NCBI GenBank assembly: GCA_003670825.1
Contig: QWQL01000149.1
Location: forward strand, 1-6,159
Length of the DNA stretch: 6,159 nucleotides
From: Planctomycetota bacterium
Lineage (GTDB): Bacteria > Planctomycetota > Planctomycetia > Pirellulales > UBA1268
Direction: 5' to 3'
Shown here: positions 5,092 through 6,159 of the stretch, piece after piece
Position numbering within the stretch: the stretch's first letter is position 1
Layout of the letters: each line of letters begins with the position of its first letter
Notes under the pieces: model-generated
What the model was told of the DNA's origin: nothing
Database searches by the model: none
What the model saw: only the letters and a program-made list of their open reading frames with translations
Translations under genes and position numbers: made by a program

Positions 5092-6045
5092 ATGCGACTC
5101 CCACTTCTCGCCGTCGCCGCCTTGGCGCTCTTGCGGATCGTATGCGGCCTCCATTTTTTCCTGGAGGGGCTCTCGCACCTCCGCGATCCCGACTGGTCGA
5201 GCGCGGGCTTCCGCAGGGCGGCGGTGGGGCCGCTCGCCGACCTCTATCGCTCGTCGCTGCCGCAGACGGGTGACTGGTCGGCCACCATGAAAGCCGCCAA
5301 CGACCGCGCCGCCCCCGAGGCCGCCGCTGCCTGGCAGGAGAGCGTGGTCGCCTCGTGGAAAAATCTGCTCGACGCCCGCGTCAAGAGGGTGCCGCTGGCG
5401 GCCGACGCCCGGGCCGCAGCCGACGCCAGCCTCCAGGCCGCCCGCGAGGATCTCGCCGCCTACTGCAAACCGCTCGATGACGACTTTGCCGACTACCGCC
5501 TCCAGGTGCGGCGACTCGCCGGCATGCAGCGGAAGCCGGGGGCGGCTGAGATCCCGTTTGAGCGGGAGCGGCTGGCAAAGAAACAGCGGGAACTGGCCGG
5601 CCAGGCGGCGGGCTGGATGAAAGATGCGGCCGCGATCGGCCAGAAACTTCTCGGGGCCTGGGATGCTCAGCTCCCTGACGACGCCGCCCGCAATCGTGCC
5701 GCCGCCGCCCTTGAACCTTCAATGCTCTGGAAGGCTGACCGGTTCGTGAGCTGGTCGCTGATGACGATCGGTGCCTGCCTCGTCCTCGGCCTACTCACGA
5801 AGTTCAATGCCCTCGGGGGCGTCTGCTTTCTGGCGAGCGTGCTCGCGTCGCAGCCGTTCTGGGTGCCAGGCGCCCAGGCCACGTACGACCAGTGGGTGGA
5901 GGTGGCCGCCCTGCTCGTGATCGCCGCCGTGCCGCTCGGGGGCTGGAGCGGCCTCGACTACTTTTTGACACGGTGGTGCCCGCTCTCCGGCTGTTGCGGG
6001 TCGAACTCCCGTGGCCGGAGTTCCGTACAGACTCAATTGAGGTGA
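5092..6045 (+). CDS. DoxX-like membrane protein with a large soluble insertion (317 aa)
   Basis: An integral membrane protein resembling the DoxX/DoxD family. The first hydrophobic helix (residues about 4-25, running into IVCGLHFFLEGLSHL) has the family's Gly-x-x-Phe/His-x-x-Glu-Gly look. Three more hydrophobic segments follow at about 219-236, 239-256 and 268-285 (WVEVAALLVIAAVPLGG), ending in LDYFLTRW. Between helices 1 and 2 lies a charged, Ala-rich, mostly helical domain of about 155-185 residues (35-215), rich in Lys/Arg/Glu and probably coiled-coil; typical DoxX proteins of about 130-170 residues lack it. The tail carries three Cys (296, 301, 302). I choose ATG 5092 because it opens directly on the helix and lies downstream of the candidate -10; an in-frame GTG at 5023 precedes it, and the SD is weak. 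The stop is four bases before the next ATG, so the gene is co-transcribed with the Tat oxidoreductase, suggesting an envelope redox role. Exact function is unknown. Confidence 0.8.
   Translation: MRLPLLAVAALALLRIVCGLHFFLEGLSHLRDPDWSSAGFRRAAVGPLADLYRSSLPQTGDWSATMKAANDRAAPEAAAAWQESVVASWKNLLDARVKRVPLAADARAAADASLQAAREDLAAYCKPLDDDFADYRLQVRRLAGMQRKPGAAEIPFERERLAKKQRELAGQAAGWMKDAAAIGQKLLGAWDAQLPDDAARNRAAAALEPSMLWKADRFVSWSLMTIGACLVLGLLTKFNALGGVCFLASVLASQPFWVPGAQATYDQWVEVAALLVIAAVPLGGWSGLDYFLTRWCPLSGCCGSNSRGRSSVQTQLR
6003..6023 (+). repeat. Inverted repeat, 7-bp stem near the end of the DoxX-like gene
   Basis: GAACTCC (6003-6009) and GGAGTTC (6017-6023) are perfectly complementary around a 7-base loop. 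No T-run follows, so it is not a classical terminator. It sits 15 bases upstream of the SD of the next gene and could affect its translation, or it may be chance in coding DNA. Confidence 0.35.
6039..6045 (+). promoter_or_regulatory. Strong Shine-Dalgarno GAGGTGA for the Tat oxidoreductase
   Basis: GAGGTGA is a long match to the anti-SD and ends four bases before ATG 6050. Its last three bases are the TGA stop of the upstream DoxX-like gene, so ribosomes finishing that gene are placed to start the next. It fixes the start of the downstream gene. Confidence 0.65.
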
Positions 6046-6049
6046 CTCG

Positions 6050-6159
6050 ATGAACCTGACCGAACAGCAGAAGGCGATCGGTAAAGAAAACTTTACCGAC
6101 GCGGTAAACATCACCCGCCGTGACTTTCTAGCCGGCACCGTTGCGGCGGGCCTCGCCAG
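6050..6159 (+). CDS. N-terminus of a Tat-exported oxidoreductase, probably Gfo/Idh/MocA family (3' end outside window)
   Basis: The frame stays open from ATG 6050 to the window end, giving 36 whole codons and two bases of the next. The peptide starts MNLTEQQKAIGKENFTDAV and continues into a twin-arginine motif, ITRRDFLAG (about residues 21-29), followed by the start of a hydrophobic core (TVAAGLA). That is a typical Tat signal for export of a folded, cofactor-containing protein. The pre-twin-arginine segment ('LT..QK.IGKENF..A') resembles planctomycetal Gfo/Idh/MocA NAD(P)-dependent sugar/inositol-type oxidoreductases. This assignment is from memory of that N-terminus only; the catalytic domain is not in the window. 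The strong overlapping SD and 4-base gap tie it to the DoxX-like gene. Codons 10-17 are AT-rich compared with the neighbours and encode a perfect hairpin. Confidence 0.72.
   Translation, partial: MNLTEQQKAIGKENFTDAVNITRRDFLAGTVAAGLA
6078..6099 (+). repeat. Perfect 9-bp hairpin with AAAA loop inside the Tat signal coding region
   Basis: TCGGTAAAG (6078-6086) pairs exactly with CTTTACCGA (6091-6099) around AAAA. It covers codons for Ile-Gly-Lys-Glu-Asn-Phe-Thr-Asp. No T-run follows. A partial copy of the left arm, CGGTAAA, recurs at 6102-6108. Confidence 0.6.

Overview
The window is high-GC bacterial DNA with short intergenic gaps. Its gene content looks planctomycetal, most likely of the Pirellula/Blastopirellula type: a Pro/Ala-rich protein tail, a TPR membrane protein, a Hanks-type Ser/Thr kinase, and a DoxX-like membrane protein directly upstream of a twin-arginine-exported oxidoreductase whose N-terminus resembles the Gfo/Idh/MocA proteins abundant in that phylum. 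The taxonomic call is recalled from family resemblance and was not searched.

Layout. 1-318 (+) is the 3' end of a gene that starts outside the window. It converges on a small gene of unknown function, 341-667 (-), which has a good promoter and Shine-Dalgarno (SD) sequence. A divergent gap (668-808) separates that gene from a membrane-anchored TPR protein, 809-1765 (+). After a 124-bp gap holding a probable promoter come tRNA-Asp(GTC) at 1890-1963 (+) and, only 33 bp later, a short-chain dehydrogenase/reductase (SDR) at 1997-2791 (+). The SDR gene converges with 27 bp spacing on a minus-strand pair: a D-2-hydroxyacid dehydrogenase (3919-4896) followed by a Ser/Thr protein kinase (2819-3922), joined by a 4-base ATGA stop/start overlap. 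Across a divergent 195-bp promoter region lies a plus-strand pair: a DoxX-like membrane protein with a large soluble insertion (5092-6045), then the start of a Tat-exported oxidoreductase (6050 to the window end).

Two transcription units look co-regulated. In the minus-strand unit, a soluble NAD-type dehydrogenase is translationally coupled to a signalling kinase. In the plus-strand unit, the SD of the exported oxidoreductase overlaps the stop codon of the DoxX-like gene. No CRISPR array, insertion sequence, phage gene or obvious defence system is visible. The least ordinary signals are the domain inserted in the DoxX-like protein, the tight kinase-dehydrogenase coupling, and a perfect 9-bp hairpin in the AT-rich codons just before the Tat motif. 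No stretch longer than 300 bases lacks a gene.
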